A DNA stretch of 64,000 nt from Gambelia wislizenii (GCA_030847615.1 JAUMIR010000003.1:337781756-337845755), one strand, 5' to 3'; shown: positions 21,535 to 31,436, numbered from the stretch's first letter. Notes: generated by a model from the letters alone, not told the origin. Numbers and translations: made by a program.

Positions 21535-21900
21535 TTCTGGTTCAGGCCAAAGGTCAATCTAGTTTAGTATTCTCTTCATATAGTGGTTAAGCAGTTGCCT
21601 ATGGGAAGCCCAGAAGTAGGACAGCAGTATAAGAGTACGGCTTATTTGTGTTTCCCAGCAACTGCGAATCCAGAAACATGCTGCCCCTGGTTCTGGAAGC
21701 ACCATTTGCCATCCTGTCAAATTTCTGATCCCTTTTTAAAGTTCAAAGCAATCACTACATTTTGTGGCCCTGAATTCCACAGTTTAACTATGCACTGCAT
21801 GAAGAACCATTTATTTTTTCTATCCTGAATTCTCTATAATTCAGCCTCATTCCTCCGTCCCCCCTTTTTTTGCAGGTGTTCATTTTGTCCTTACCCTGCG
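21535..21900 (+). repeat. Unnamed interspersed repeat (CAGGCCAAAGGTC family), copy 1
   Basis: Shares ordered landmarks with 53790-53990: CAGGCCAAAGGTCAATCTAG / ACCAAACCAAAGATCCATCT, a GGGAAGCCC-like block and CCCAGCAACTG / CCGCAACTGATATTC. It is probably an old LINE 3' region; the family is not identified. Confidence 0.45.
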
Positions 21901-22170
21901 AAAGATTGAAAAGGGTTTTATAAAAGAACTTCTCAGTCCAGCGTTACTAATTTCATTTGTTTATTCTCAGAGAGAATTCCTGTGCAATTGTTACATTAAA
22001 AATTCTCAGGGTGGCATCCCATATAATTTCTGAAACAATATAAAATATTGGCTAGAATTCACAATCACAGTTATGAATGCCTAACCTAGTTATGTCTTCA
22101 TCACTGGTTCATATTCACGATGCCTACCTATTCAATAGTGTAGGGAAAACATAAGGATCATGAAAGTCCC

Positions 22171-22690
22171 CCAGTCCTGATTTGCCAGCAGCAGCTGCTG
22201 TAAGCAACAGGGGTCTGTTTTCCTGTCAATCAAGACACAGCAGACTGATGTTTCCACCGCACTCCTGCCAGTGCTCCCTGGTCTGCTGTTGTTGTTGTGT
22301 GCCTTCAAGTCATTTCCAACTTATGGTGACCCTAGGGCAAACCTATCACAGGGTTTTGTTGGTAAGGTTTGTTCAGAGGAGGTTTGCCAGTGCCTTCCTC
22401 TGAGGTTGAGAGAGTGTGACTTGCCCAAGGCCACCCAGTGGGTTTTCTTGTCCAAGAGAGGATTCAAACCCTGGTCTCCACTGTTGTAGTCCAGTGCTCA
22501 AACCACTACACCATGCTGGCTCTTACCTGCTCTCCAGTATGAGGAAGAAATATAACAGGTATCTTGCTTCTGACTGTTGAACCAGAGATTGCTTGTGGGA
22601 GTGGAGTGGAAGCATCAGTCAACTGCATCTTGACAGGAGAACAGACTTCCACTGCTCACAGCAGCTGCTTTCTGGTAAGTCCAGATTGAG
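22171..22690. mobile_element. Foldback element interrupted by a SINE
   Basis: About 80 bp at the left (CCAGTCCTGATTTGCCAGCA...TTTCCACCGCACTCC) is a diverged reverse complement of the right end (GGAGTGGAGTGGAAGCATCA...GCTGCTTTCTGGTAAGTCCAG). The CORE-SINE at 22284-22522 lies between the arms and must have inserted later. No target duplication was resolved. Confidence 0.55.
22284..22522 (-). mobile_element. tRNA-derived CORE/MIR-like SINE
   Basis: On the minus strand it begins AGCCAGCATGGTGTAGTGGT (tRNA A-box region), then GGGTTTGAATCC (B box). The core GGCCTTGGGCAAGTCACACT follows, then a body ending GGCACACAACAACAAC. The central block is like the MIR/CORE-SINE core. It appears well preserved, so it is likely a younger family than mammalian MIR. 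No gene function. Confidence 0.85.
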
Positions 22691-22847
22691 TGGGTTGGGC
22701 CGGAGACACTACTTGATTATATAACTATGGTAGTTACCTAGCTAAGCTGCTGATCTAGAATTGTCTTTAACAAAAAAAAAATAACTGTTTCAATTAATAT
22801 TTGTAGTCTGCCATTCCAATGAAATACCAGCGAAAAACTGAGATACT

Positions 22848-22886
22848 AAAACAAACAAACAAGCAAACAAACAAACAAAAAACCCA
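22848..22886. repeat. (AAAC)n microsatellite
   Basis: AACAAACAAACAAGCAAACA-type tetranucleotide run. Confidence 0.9.
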
Positions 22887-24289
22887 CCAGCAAATATGTC
22901 ATTAAAATATCCCTGAAAGAAGATCATATGAAATGGTCCAGATTGTGTTTGCATTTTCATGTATATATTTGCAGTCCTGAGTGCGTGAAACCCCAAGTTC
23001 AAGCCTGCATTTTCATTACAGTCTTAACAGTAAAGATATGCTCTATGACCTGCAAGTAATTTGCAGTGTAAGATGGCTAGTGAGTTACAACTGAACAGGC
23101 TGTATCCTACCAGTCCAACAAGTGTAAACATTTTCCATCTATGGCAAAGTGGTAGAGAAGTTCAACATTCTCCCTTTGAAGACATCAAAGAAATCCAACG
23201 AATCAGCGATAAAATGTCTTCCTGTGAAAAGCAGGCTTTGACCTCATATCATCCGATGTTGACTACAAAGCACAGGCTGTCAAGCAAACTTTCTGTGGAT
23301 ATGTTAAATCAATAATAGTAACTTCATTTTGACTTTTAATCCTAACAGAATAGTAAAATTCTTTCTCTTTCATCTGAAAATACAGGGACTTCCCTGCCAC
23401 AGCAAAAGAAACAGCCAAAGATTATGAGTGCAAACACTGTTACACATGTGAGATATTTATTGGTACATATCAGTAGGCTGGTATAAACATGCATTCCAGG
23501 TTAGCTGTTTGGGAGGTATGAATCATTCTACTGTATATCCAGTCCATGTCACTCTTGTAGTTCCCTAATTATGAATCCATTTTGTCCTGTTCCCATACCA
23601 TACTGAGACATTTAAAACAGCAACAAAAATTCTATTATTATTTTATTTATCTATTATATACATTATTTCACATGCAGCTTTCCCTGTATATGAATTTTCT
23701 ATAACATTTTTGAACCAAAACCTGCATCAGAAAATTAGGAATGCAAAAACTAAAGAATATCAGTGTCCCAATCTGGATATTAATTCAGGAAATATGAACT
23801 AGGTCAGTTCACTTTAAAACTTTCCTGTAGGGTTGCCAGGTGAAATGCTATTGGAGGTGAAATGCTTTTGCTACAGAAATGCAGAACCCTGTAAAGGAAA
23901 AATGTTATTCTGTGGCATTTTCCCCAAAAAGGCAATATTCATGAAACTTAAAGGGTTAATTCTGCCCCTACAACTCCTTGCAAGGTTCAGTAGTTTTGGT
24001 AACAGAACAATAGAGGGGTTCTTTTTAATCTAATTGAGTAGGTGAGTAATTTGTAGTCCTCTATACATTGTTAAATTAGAGCTCCCATAGACTCTAACTT
24101 ACATAGCCAAGGGTGAGAGATGATGGGAGTTCCAATCCAACAACATCTGGAGGGCCACACTTTCTTCATCCCTGATTTTAAGTAGCTAGGCTAGAGGGAA
24201 TTTTAGATGATGGAGTATGTATAAAATGAAGAAGAATCTGGATTTACTTGCACTTTGCTTTCCACTTTTCCTAGTGTCCTCCTCACCGG
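22887..24289. other. No gene recognised; one hAT-like end
   Basis: 24115-24172 (GATGGGAGTTCCAATCCAAC, then ATCTGGAGGGCCACAC) has the look of a common vertebrate hAT MITE end, but the partner end is not seen. 23826-23960 begins GGGTTGCCAGGTGAAA, similar to the MITE ends at 6173-6352. Otherwise AT-rich without genes. Confidence 0.4.
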
Positions 24290-25530
24290 TTCTGGCCCCG
24301 TGTGCTTTCCGTTTTGTTTTATTCACGGGGAAAAGTCGTCAATAGATCTCCTGTTCCATTTCTGTAACAGAATCACGGGTATGTGAACCGGTTTGCTGTT
24401 ATGCTGGCACAATGTTAAAACACATCCACATACGATCGTGACATCCAGGTGAGTGACAGCCTTTTCTGTACCCTCCCCATGTTGCTTTTAAAGCTTTAAA
24501 AGTGTTTTGGTGCTTTTTTTTGCTTTTTTTTAAATAGAAGTCTGCCTGTATTTCTATTTTTAAATCCGCCCCCCCCCCCCGGCTGCCTGCCTCTGTAAGG
24601 TCCTGGAAGGTAAGTAGAGAACACTTCTGGTGGCGATCTGGACATCCAGGTAACTGACAGACTTTTTCGTACCCTCCCCTGTTTACAGTTACCCCTCCAC
24701 ATTTGTGGCTTTAAGATTCATGGTTTTGACTATTTGTGGTTTTGGGAGTGCCCCCCATCCAAAAAACTGCAATGGTGTCACTGCTCCTGGGGGGGGAGGT
24801 GGGAGGGGTGGGAGGAAGCAGTGACAAGGCTTGGCAAGCCCCATCGCTGCTCCTGGGGGGGCGGGAGGGGGGAGGAAGCAGCGACAAGGCTTGCCAAGCC
24901 CTGTCACTGCTCCGGGAGGGAGACGGGAGGGGGGAGGAAGCAGTGACCAGGCTTGGCAAGCCCCATCACTGCCTCTGGGGGGCGGTGGGGTGGTAGGGTG
25001 ACCTAGTTTTTATTCACTTTTTTTCACATTCGCGACACTAACCCCCGCGAATGTGGAGGGACAACTGTACTTTCTTTGAAAGTCTGTTTAGGTGATTGCT
25101 TTAATTTTTTGATCTCTGGATTTTGTTTTGTTTTTTAATTCCTTGCGCAATGCAGGGCTCCCTGTAAGGTCCTGGGAGGTCCCTGCAAAACACTTCTTAC
25201 TTCGATTGGGACAAAGAGGTCAGTGACAGACTTTTTTGTTCCCTCCCCGGGCAACTTGGGTTTTTTTAAGGGTGCTTGGTGCACTTCTTTGAGATTTGGG
25301 GGATTTTTTATTTTTAAATTCCCCACGCGATTTGGCCTCCAGGAAGGGGAGGAGGCTCTGTGAGAGCTCCATTCCCTTCCTGGACAGCCGGAGGAGGGGG
25401 GAGCAGTTTCTGTCCCAGGATTAAGGTACGTGAATGAACATTTTTTTTTTATTCAGTTACAGGGACAGGAGGAGGGTGGGTGGGTGGGTAATGGAACAGG
25501 AACGGGTTTTAAGGGCCCATCTGATAAAGT
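24290..25530. mobile_element. Harbinger-like MITE relative, split by a pogo-like element
   Basis: The interior is homologous to 6640-7149: a TCAATAGATC(T/A)CC(T/C)GTTCCATTTCTG block, a CGATCGTGACATCCAGG-like block and a TTAAGGTA(C/A)G..ACAGGGACAGGAG block near the right end. The right terminus is CCCATCTGATAAAGTC (about 25505-25525). The left terminus is not clear. Two related sub-blocks, each with GTGACAGACTTTTT, suggest an internal duplication. No coding capacity. Confidence 0.5.
24686..25067. mobile_element. Pogo/Tigger-like element with small hairpin array (array E, 382 bp)
   Basis: Left end CAGTTACCCCTCCACATTTG; from the right end CAGTTGTCCCTCCACATTCG; TA on both sides (24684-24685, 25068-25069). 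The interior has four units spaced about 60-65 bp (CACTGCTCC/ATCGCTGCTCC at about 24781, 24846, 24906, 24966), each with CTGGGGGG and an AAGCAGYGAC..GGCTTGSCAAGCC dyad. It is inserted within the Harbinger-like MITE. Confidence 0.85.
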
Positions 25531-25789
25531 CTTTAGACTGTTCATTTATTTCTTTATAAATGTATGATTGTATCCATGGTCCTCATAATAGCAAGGGGCA
25601 GGAAGGCTTGAGCTCCCCCAACACTATGCTAGGGAGGATGATCCCCCCCCCATTCCCAAATTGATCTGGTAAAACTGGAGCACCAAGTCTCCTATGTAGC
25701 TGAGCCTCCACAGGAATTATCAGTTAGAGATGCAGTAAGTAACTGAATGCAAAGAAATATTAAAGCAGCTGTTGTTGTTAGTACAGCTC

Positions 25790-26388
25790 CCCCAACATCC
25801 AGTTTGTTTCTGGGCACAATTCAAAATGCTGGCTGTGACCTATAAAGCTCTATATAGATTAGGTACAGGCTATCTGACAGACTGTGGACATTTTCAGACA
25901 TGCCAAAATCCCTGTTTGCCGCGCGAGCAGCCTCCCGAAACTGCTGCGCGGCAAGGGTCTTCTTCGGACGACGCTGTGCCTCTGGCGAAACTGTCCGTGT
26001 CACTTCCGTGAAGCTTGGGATGGCTCCGCGCAATATTTCAAGCACGGGCAGCCTCCGTGATTGAAATATTGCGCGGAGCCGTCCCAAGCTTCACGGAAGT
26101 GACACGGACGGTTTCGCCAGAGGCACAGCGTCGTCCGAAGAAGACCCTTGCCGCGCAGCAGTTTCGGGAGGCTGCTCGCGCGGCAAACAGGGATTTTGGC
26201 ATGTCTGAAAATGTCCTGAATCTCCCAATATAGGCCTGACTGGACCCTGAGATCCACAGGAGAGGCCCTTTTCTTGGTTCCACCACCTTCACAGGTATTA
26301 CTTGGAGAGAGGGCCTTCACAGTGGCTTTGGAACTCCCTCTCCAGGGAGGCTAGAATGGCCTCCCCCTTACTGTTCCATTGTTGTGCA
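25790..26388 (+). pseudogene. L2-like LINE ORF2 C-terminal fragment, interrupted
   Basis: The plus strand reads FKMLAVTYKALYRLGTGYLTD up to the foldback insertion at 25886. It resumes at 26217 with DWTLRSTGEALFLVPPPSQV, LGERAFTVAL and further residues up to the hAT insertion site. This is the RT C-terminal region of an L2-like LINE, related to 6060-6560. The hAT insertion at 26397 cuts the LINE before its 3' UTR. Confidence 0.65.
25886..26216. mobile_element. Foldback element 1 (331 bp)
   Basis: Nearly the whole element is one inverted repeat of about 155-bp arms with a loop near 26042-26060. Ends are GGACATTTTCAGACATGCCA and its complement. Arms contain GTTTGCCGCGCGAGCAGCCT, CGTCCGAAGAAGACCC and GAAGTGACACGGAC. 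By eye the arms differ at only a handful of positions. Flanking trinucleotides TGT and TGA are an imperfect 3-bp match. The open frames on both strands are mirror images of the palindrome, not genes. Confidence 0.85.
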
Positions 26389-26518
26389 CTCAGAATCAGG
26401 GCCAGTTTAACTGTACCGCCAAATCGGCATTGGCAGGGGCCCCCAGCCACAGGGGCCCCATCCTAACAGTCTCTGACCATCTCCTTCTTCCTTTCCTCCC
26501 TCTGCCCCCACCAAACAG

Positions 26519-27164
26519 GAGAAGCTGCTGGGGGGAGAGCGTCAGCGGCTGCAGGAGGCTGCGGAGGCGGCAGCAGCAGCAGCGCCTGGGCTCAGGCTGA
26601 GCTGCTCCAAGCCTAGGGCCAGGCTGAGCGAGAGTGGGAAGTGCTGCACTAGGAGCTGGCGTGCTTGGAGCAAGTGGGTGCCCAGAGCCTAGAGCTGTGC
26701 TGCTGCCACCACCACCTGGAGCCCAAGCTGCGGGGTCAGCTGGAGAGCCTCCACATGGACTGCACCGCCCTGGAAGTGGAGCACCTGGGGGGTGAGCACC
26801 GGTGGCTGCAGGAGGAGAGGCGGTGGAGGCGTCAGCAGCAGCAGTGCCTGGGCTGGGCCCCACGGCCAGCATTGCTGCCTTCACCTCAGTGAGAGAAGCC
26901 CCGGCCCACACGCTGGTGTTAAGCTGGAGCTATGAACGGAGCCTGGAGCACTACAAGGCCAAGCTGTGGGCACTGTATGAGCTCCAAGGGTGCCTTGGCA
27001 GCCTGGGGGAGCTGGAGCAGCTACACATCCGCAACCAGCAGAGCCACTGGCAGCTGGAGGAGCTCCTCTGCTGCTGGAGGGAGCTGGGCGCCCTGGCCAA
27101 GTGACTGGAGGAGGAGCGGGCAGTGCAGTAGGAGTGCCAGGATGCTCAGCTGGACCAGCTCCAG
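26519..27164 (+). pseudogene. Broken coiled-coil exon inside the hAT element
   Basis: A GC-rich block preceded by a strong splice-acceptor-like sequence (pyrimidine tract from about 26478, ending ACAG at 26515-26518) and followed by a donor-like CCAG/GTGAGA (GT at 27165). Frames encode a charged coiled coil rich in Leu, Glu, Gln and Arg: EKLLGGERQRLQEAAEA; then AQAELLQA, stop, GQAEREWEV, stop, ELACLEQ; then LEHYKAKLWALYELQGCL, GELEQLHIRNQQSHWQLEEL and LEEERAVQ with stops. At least two frameshifts and several stops are present. Length is 646 nt. It looks like one or more exons of a host gene copied with intronic flanks. I cannot name the parent gene. It is not expected to make a protein. Confidence 0.55.
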
Positions 27165-27315
27165 GTGAGACGGGCAGGCGGGTGGACAGGAGGACCGGGC
27201 CACCATCCAAGACCAGTTGAAGGAATTTCTCTCCCCCCCCACAAACCTTTAATTTGGGGGGCCCATATGTTTCTCTCAGAACCTAACCCATTCACAGTAG
27301 AAGATATTCAAATTA

Positions 27316-27569
27316 CAGTAGGACCCTTGTATCCACTATTTCATTATCCACTGATTCAATTATCCACGGAACACAAAACAGCAAAGCTACCATAGAGTCT
27401 TCCTAGAAAGTGTGTCCTCTCCAGCCATTTTCTAGGTCCTCCAAGGCAACTCTAGGGTATTTTACACTGGAAGTCCCATCATTTTCAAGGGTGTTCAGTA
27501 TTATCCATGGTTTTAGGTATCCACGGGGTCCTCCAGAACCAATCCCCAGAGGATACGGGGGTCCTACTG
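27316..27569. mobile_element. Pogo/Tigger-like MITE (254 bp)
   Basis: Ends CAGTAGGACCCTTGTATCCA and, from the right, CAGTAGGACCCCCGTATCC; TA on both sides (27314-27315, 27570-27571). Interior motif TGATTCAATTATCCACGG. A partial relative is at 54325-54480. Nested in the hAT element. Confidence 0.8.
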
Positions 27570-27912
27570 TATTACTAATAATCGTTTTGCAGGAGGGTTA
27601 TGATGGGCCCCCCTACAATGATGGGCCCCCCTGTGGCTGCAGGTGCTGCAGGGCCCTTAAACCGGCCCTACCACCCTCACCTGGTAGACTCCGCAGGGCT
27701 TCCCAACCAGCGGTCCCTGGAAGCCTCGGGTTCCTTCAAGAGATTGCCAGGGGTTCCTCAAGAGATGGTGGGGATGTCCACATGGTGAAAATGCCCCTCA
27801 CAGCACGGCTGGTTTAAGTTTAAGGGCCCTGCAGCACCTGTAGCCGCAGGGCCCCCCGTCATGGTGGTGGTGGTGGTAAGTTGTAACCCTCCTTCTGCAA
27901 AAAACATTATTA

Positions 27913-29046
27913 CCGTATATTCCAGCGTATAAGACGACTTTTGAGCACTCAAAAGTGCCCTCCAAAATTGACAGTCGTCCTATACGCCGGATACACTTTG
28001 CTTCGCCCACCTGCCTATCTCCTGCCTCTTCGCAAACGGAGCGAAGAGGCAGGAGATGGGGCAGGGGGGTGAAGCAAAGTGTTTTGAAGATCATTCGCCC
28101 CCATCCTCTGCCTTCTCCCCCTTTGGGGAGCAACGGAAGACAGAGGAGGGGGGCAAACATTGCGGTTTACCGCAGCCGCCGCTCGATCGCTTCTGCAGCG
28201 GCCGAGGCAAACCCGCAATTCGCCCCCTCTCCCCACCTTCGGGCGAACGTGCCCCGTTTGGCCGCACAGCCTCCAGATCCCCCTCCTGCGCTCCCTCCTG
28301 GAAGGGAGCGCAGGAGGGGCATGCGGAGGCTGCGCGGCCAAACCCGCGATTCGCCCCCTCTCCCCACCTTCCTGGAAGGTGGGGAGAAGGGGCGAACGTG
28401 TCCCGTTTGGCCGCACAGCCTCCAGATCCCCCTCCTGCACTTCCTCCTGGAAGGGAGCGCAGGAGGGGCACGCAGAGGCTGCGCAGCCAAACCCGCGATT
28501 CGCCCCTTCTCCCCACCTTCCAGGAAGGTGGGGAGAAGGGGCGAACGTGCCCCGTTTGGCCGCGCAGCCTCCGGATCCCCCTCCTGCGCTCCCTCCTGGA
28601 AGGGAGCGCAGGAGGAGCATGCGGAGGCTGTGCGGCCAAACCCGCGATTCGCCCCTTCTCCCCACCTTCCTGGAAGGTGGGGAGAAGGGGCGAACGTGCC
28701 CCGTTTGGCCGCACAGCCTGCGGATCCCCCTCTTGCGCTCCCTCCTGGAAGGGAGCGCAGGAGGGGGATCCGGAGGCTATGCGGCCAAACCCGCAATTCG
28801 CCCCTTCTCCCCACCTTCCAGGAAGGTGGGGAGAAGGGGCAAACGTGCCCCTTTTGGGCGCACAGCCTCCGCATCCTCCTCCTGCGCTCCCTCCTGGAAG
28901 GGAGCGCAGGAGGGGCATGCGGGGGCTATGCGTTGGAAGAGGGGGATCATCTTATAGGGCGAATATATCACAAACTCTGCATTTTACCTTAAAAATTGGG
29001 GGGGGGGTCTTATACGCCCGGTCATCTTATACGCCGGAATATACGG
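27913..29046. mobile_element. TA-flanked TIR element with 149-bp hairpin array (array D, 1134 bp)
   Basis: Left end CCGTATATTCCAGCGTATAA; from the right CCGTATATTCCGGCGTATAA; TA at 27911-27912 and 29047-29048. Sub-terminal GTCGTCTTATACGCC-type words recur. The terminal sequence is unlike the CAGTTG pogo-like group, so the family is different, though TA duplication suggests the Tc1/mariner superfamily (inference). The interior is the array at 28203-28935. Several frames longer than 200 codons on both strands read through the array and are artefacts of it. Confidence 0.8.
28203..28935. repeat. 149-bp tandem array of alternating perfect-type palindromes
   Basis: The marker CGAACGT (CAAACGT in the last) lies at 28244, 28393, 28542, 28691 and 28840: exactly 149 bp apart each time. 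Each unit contains two palindromes in series. One has CCGTTTGGCCGC and CTCCTGCGCTCCCTCC arms closing on CTGGAAGG. The other has CGCCCCTTCTCCCCACCTTCC closing on its complement. The fixed period implies recent unequal exchange or replication slippage. Confidence 0.92.
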
Positions 29047-29070
29047 TAGTAGTAGTCTGAATATCCTGTA

Positions 29071-29274
29071 CAGTTTCCCTCCATATTCACGGATTTAAGT
29101 ATTCATGGCTTGAAAATATTCTTTAAAAAATAATCCCAAAAGCAAACCTTGATTTTGCCATCTTCTTTAAGGGACACCATATTGCTGTGCCCTTGGATAT
29201 AATGGGACTTGAGTATTCACAGATGTTGGTATCCATGGGGGGTCCTGGAACCAGTGAATATGAAGGGACAACTG
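29071..29274. mobile_element. Pogo/Tigger-like MITE (204 bp)
   Basis: Ends CAGTTTCCCTCCATATTCAC and, from the right, CAGTTGTCCCTTCATATTCA; TA on both sides (29069-29070, 29275-29276). Non-coding; nested in the hAT element, about 25 bp from the element at 27913-29046. Confidence 0.8.
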
Positions 29275-29386
29275 TACTGTGAATAGGTTAGGTTAGGTTA
29301 CACTGACCTGAGATAAACACATGGGCCCCCCAAAATAAAGTGTTGCAGGGGGGCCCAAAATTCCTTAAACCGGCCCTGCTCAGAAT

Positions 29387-30469
29387 TACTTTTATTAGGG
29401 CCAGAGATTCAAGAGTAACAACAGATTCGGGAGCTCCCCTCTCCAACTCATGGACCAGGTATTTCAGAGAAGTGCAACCCTACCTGAAATAGGCTCTCTC
29501 TCCTATCCTACATTGACAATTCTCAATTTAATTCTGCCTTGTCTGGATGAAACCTCATCTTACTAACTCAAATTCTATCCCTCACTATCCTAGAAACTGG
29601 TCCACTGTCTTCTTTGCTCTATTTGGTAAGGAAAGGAAAGGAAAGAAAAGACTTGATGGGATCAGCATACTGAAGATACTCTGTCAATCAAACTATGGAC
29701 GACTTTGCCCACTGATTTCACATAGATGCTAAACAGTCATGGAGGAGGGACAGAACAGAACCCTGAGAGAGTCCAGATACCACTGGTCAAGGGAACAAAC
29801 AACAGCCACCCAATTCTACTTGTGGGAACATTCAAACATAAAACAGTGTCTTCAACCCTCATACTAGCTAAAATCCCAAGAAGAATACTAAGGTCAATGG
29901 TACAAAAGCTGGCGAGAGGTCCAACACTAATGTAGTAGGACCATTAGGAAGTCCCTCCCTCAGTCTAGTTCATGAGATGTATCATCAATCAAAACAGTTT
30001 CAGAACCCAACTCAGCTTGAAACCAAATTGGAAAGGATCTGAATAACCAACCACATTGAAGAAAACCTGGAGTTGGAATTGCTACCCCTGTTCTCCCTTT
30101 ACTGAGCACTGTATTTCAGTAGACTGTTTAAATTTGTTTCCGTTGCAATTTTCAATTTATTGTCCTTGTGAGTACCTCAGTTTTGCCCACAAGGGTGTCA
30201 TTCTGAACTCTAGACTGATGGTTATGGGACAATATTGTAGCTTTTCTATCATAACTCATTTAAAAAAAAAAAAAAACCCTTCCAGAATCTCCAGGGTCAC
30301 CATGACCTAACACAAATTGAACTGTAAATAAACCAAAGGTAAAATTTGCTTTTTAAATCTGGAAAAAAATCTTTCTTTAAACTACCAAGAGCTAGATTGC
30401 TAACATAATCAACTAGAGTAAAGAAGGATAATTAAGTAAGTTCAATAAATGACTTGATTAAATAAACTT
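29387..30469. other. No gene recognised
   Basis: Contains a GGAAA-type tract at 29631-29647 and an A-run at 30260-30275. Some short Pro/Ser-rich frames but no domain. Confidence 0.45.
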
Positions 30470-30960
30470 ATGTGAAGGCCCTGAAGAACAGCCAAACAAA
30501 CTTCACTTCAGAAGCTAGAGTACAAATAATGGAATTTGGAAAAAAAATGGGTTATGAAGGCATGTAATTTACTTGGATTTGCATAAAGCTATTGAGAAGG
30601 TCACACACAGGGGAGTATTAATGAAAACAAGTAATTTTACACTGAAATAGAGAAACCTCTCGTGGATTAAAAACTGAGAAAAGAAGCACCAGGGGGGATT
30701 AAATGGTCTTTTGCCATGATGAAAGAAGCAAAGACGTGGGTGCTCTGAATATTAGTGTTGGCCAATGAAACTCAAGCATAAAATAGGAGAGAATGGGGTA
30801 AAATATGCTGATGACACAGAAATAATTTAGGTCAGAGAATGCTACTGAGGACTGAGGAATTCCAGAAGGACCTAATCAGACAGGGTGTTTGGCAATAAGA
30901 TGGCAGAGATAAATTTTAATGAAGGTGAGGTACAAGGCATATGCTTACTAGGAGAAATAG
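30470..30960 (+). pseudogene. Old CR1/L3-like LINE RT fragment
   Basis: Conceptual reading on the plus strand, with shifts and stops, gives YLDLHKAIEKVTHRGVLMK (RT motif around the first catalytic Asp) and KYADDTEI near 30802-30825 (the DD box of reverse transcriptase). The copy is much more decayed than the CR1 pieces elsewhere in the window. Confidence 0.6.
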
Positions 30961-31186
30961 CTTCAGTTTCAGCTGTTCAAAGAGACTGATTAGCCAGCAT
31001 ATCTCGGCAGAAGAGCTCAGGTTGGTTGCCCCACAAACTTTGACAACAAAAGAACTGATTTTTTTAAACAAAATCTCCCAACCAAAGATCTGTACTTTCT
31101 GTATGTTTTAGTTATTAGCTTAGCATAACAAACTAAATAGGCCGTCATAATTTTGAAACCAAATCTGAAAAATAAGGAAGATCATG

Positions 31187-31189
<3 letters not shown>

Positions 31190-31219
<30 letters not shown>
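31190..31219. repeat. (GA)n microsatellite
   Basis: About 15 GA dinucleotides. Confidence 0.97.
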
Positions 31220-31221
<2 letters not shown>

Positions 31222-31324
31222 CAGCTACAATGGAAAAGAATGATGTAGAGAAAGTAGTTAAAGAAAGATTTTTCTTCCTCTCTCATTGTACTGTAATCTG
31301 GGATCATCCAGTGAAACACACAGG

Positions 31325-31436
31325 TCTAAATCAGGGGTGGGTTCATGCAGTCCTCCAGATGCTGTGGGACTGCAGCTCCTAGAATTCCTCACCATTGGCT
31401 GTGTTGACTAGGGCTGCTGGGGCTTGGACTCCAACA
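31325..31436. mobile_element. hAT-like MITE remnant
   Basis: TCCTCCAGATGCTGTGGGAC, then AGCTCCTAGAATTCCTCACC and TTGGACTCCAACAAC match the general form of a very common amniote hAT MITE with internal inverted symmetry. Ends are eroded and no duplication is visible. Confidence 0.4.

Larger units (their letters stand above)
26397..29378. mobile_element. hAT-type element with 8-bp TSD carrying an exon fragment and nested transposons
   Basis: The left end is CAGGGCCAGTTTAA; from the right end, CAGGGCCGGTTTAA (13 of 14 identical). The octamer CTCAGAAT is repeated perfectly at 26389-26396 and 29379-29386. CAGGG ends plus 8-bp duplication are the hallmarks of hAT transposons. No hAT transposase is recognisable. 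Cargo: a coiled-coil exon remnant (26519-27164) and three TA-flanked elements (27316-27569, 27913-29046, 29071-29274). Sub-terminal sequence at 27211-27299 is repeated inverted at 29276-29378. Two more hAT-like ends (TTAAACCGGCCCTA at 27657-27670 and its inverse near 27808) face each other, so further hAT copies probably nest here. Confidence 0.8.

Noticed and set aside
22284..22522. A functional tRNA gene on the minus strand
   Set aside because: Only the A-box and B-box regions are tRNA-like; acceptor stem pairing is absent and a SINE body follows.
25821..26320. Matching frames on plus and minus strands encoding almost the same protein
   Set aside because: An inevitable result of the near-perfect palindrome; not a conserved gene.
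26389..26400. CpG-island promoter at the GC-rich block 26.5-27.2 kb
   Set aside because: The GC richness is explained by the coiled-coil exon remnant inside a hAT element; no promoter motif or downstream gene is seen.
28203..28935. CRISPR-like array because of regular spacing
   Set aside because: Units are fully homologous with no variable spacers, each is a double palindrome, and the context is a vertebrate transposon.
31190..31219. Microsatellite (GA)n and the (AT)n at 39885 as regulatory elements
   Set aside because: Ordinary simple repeats with no linked gene.
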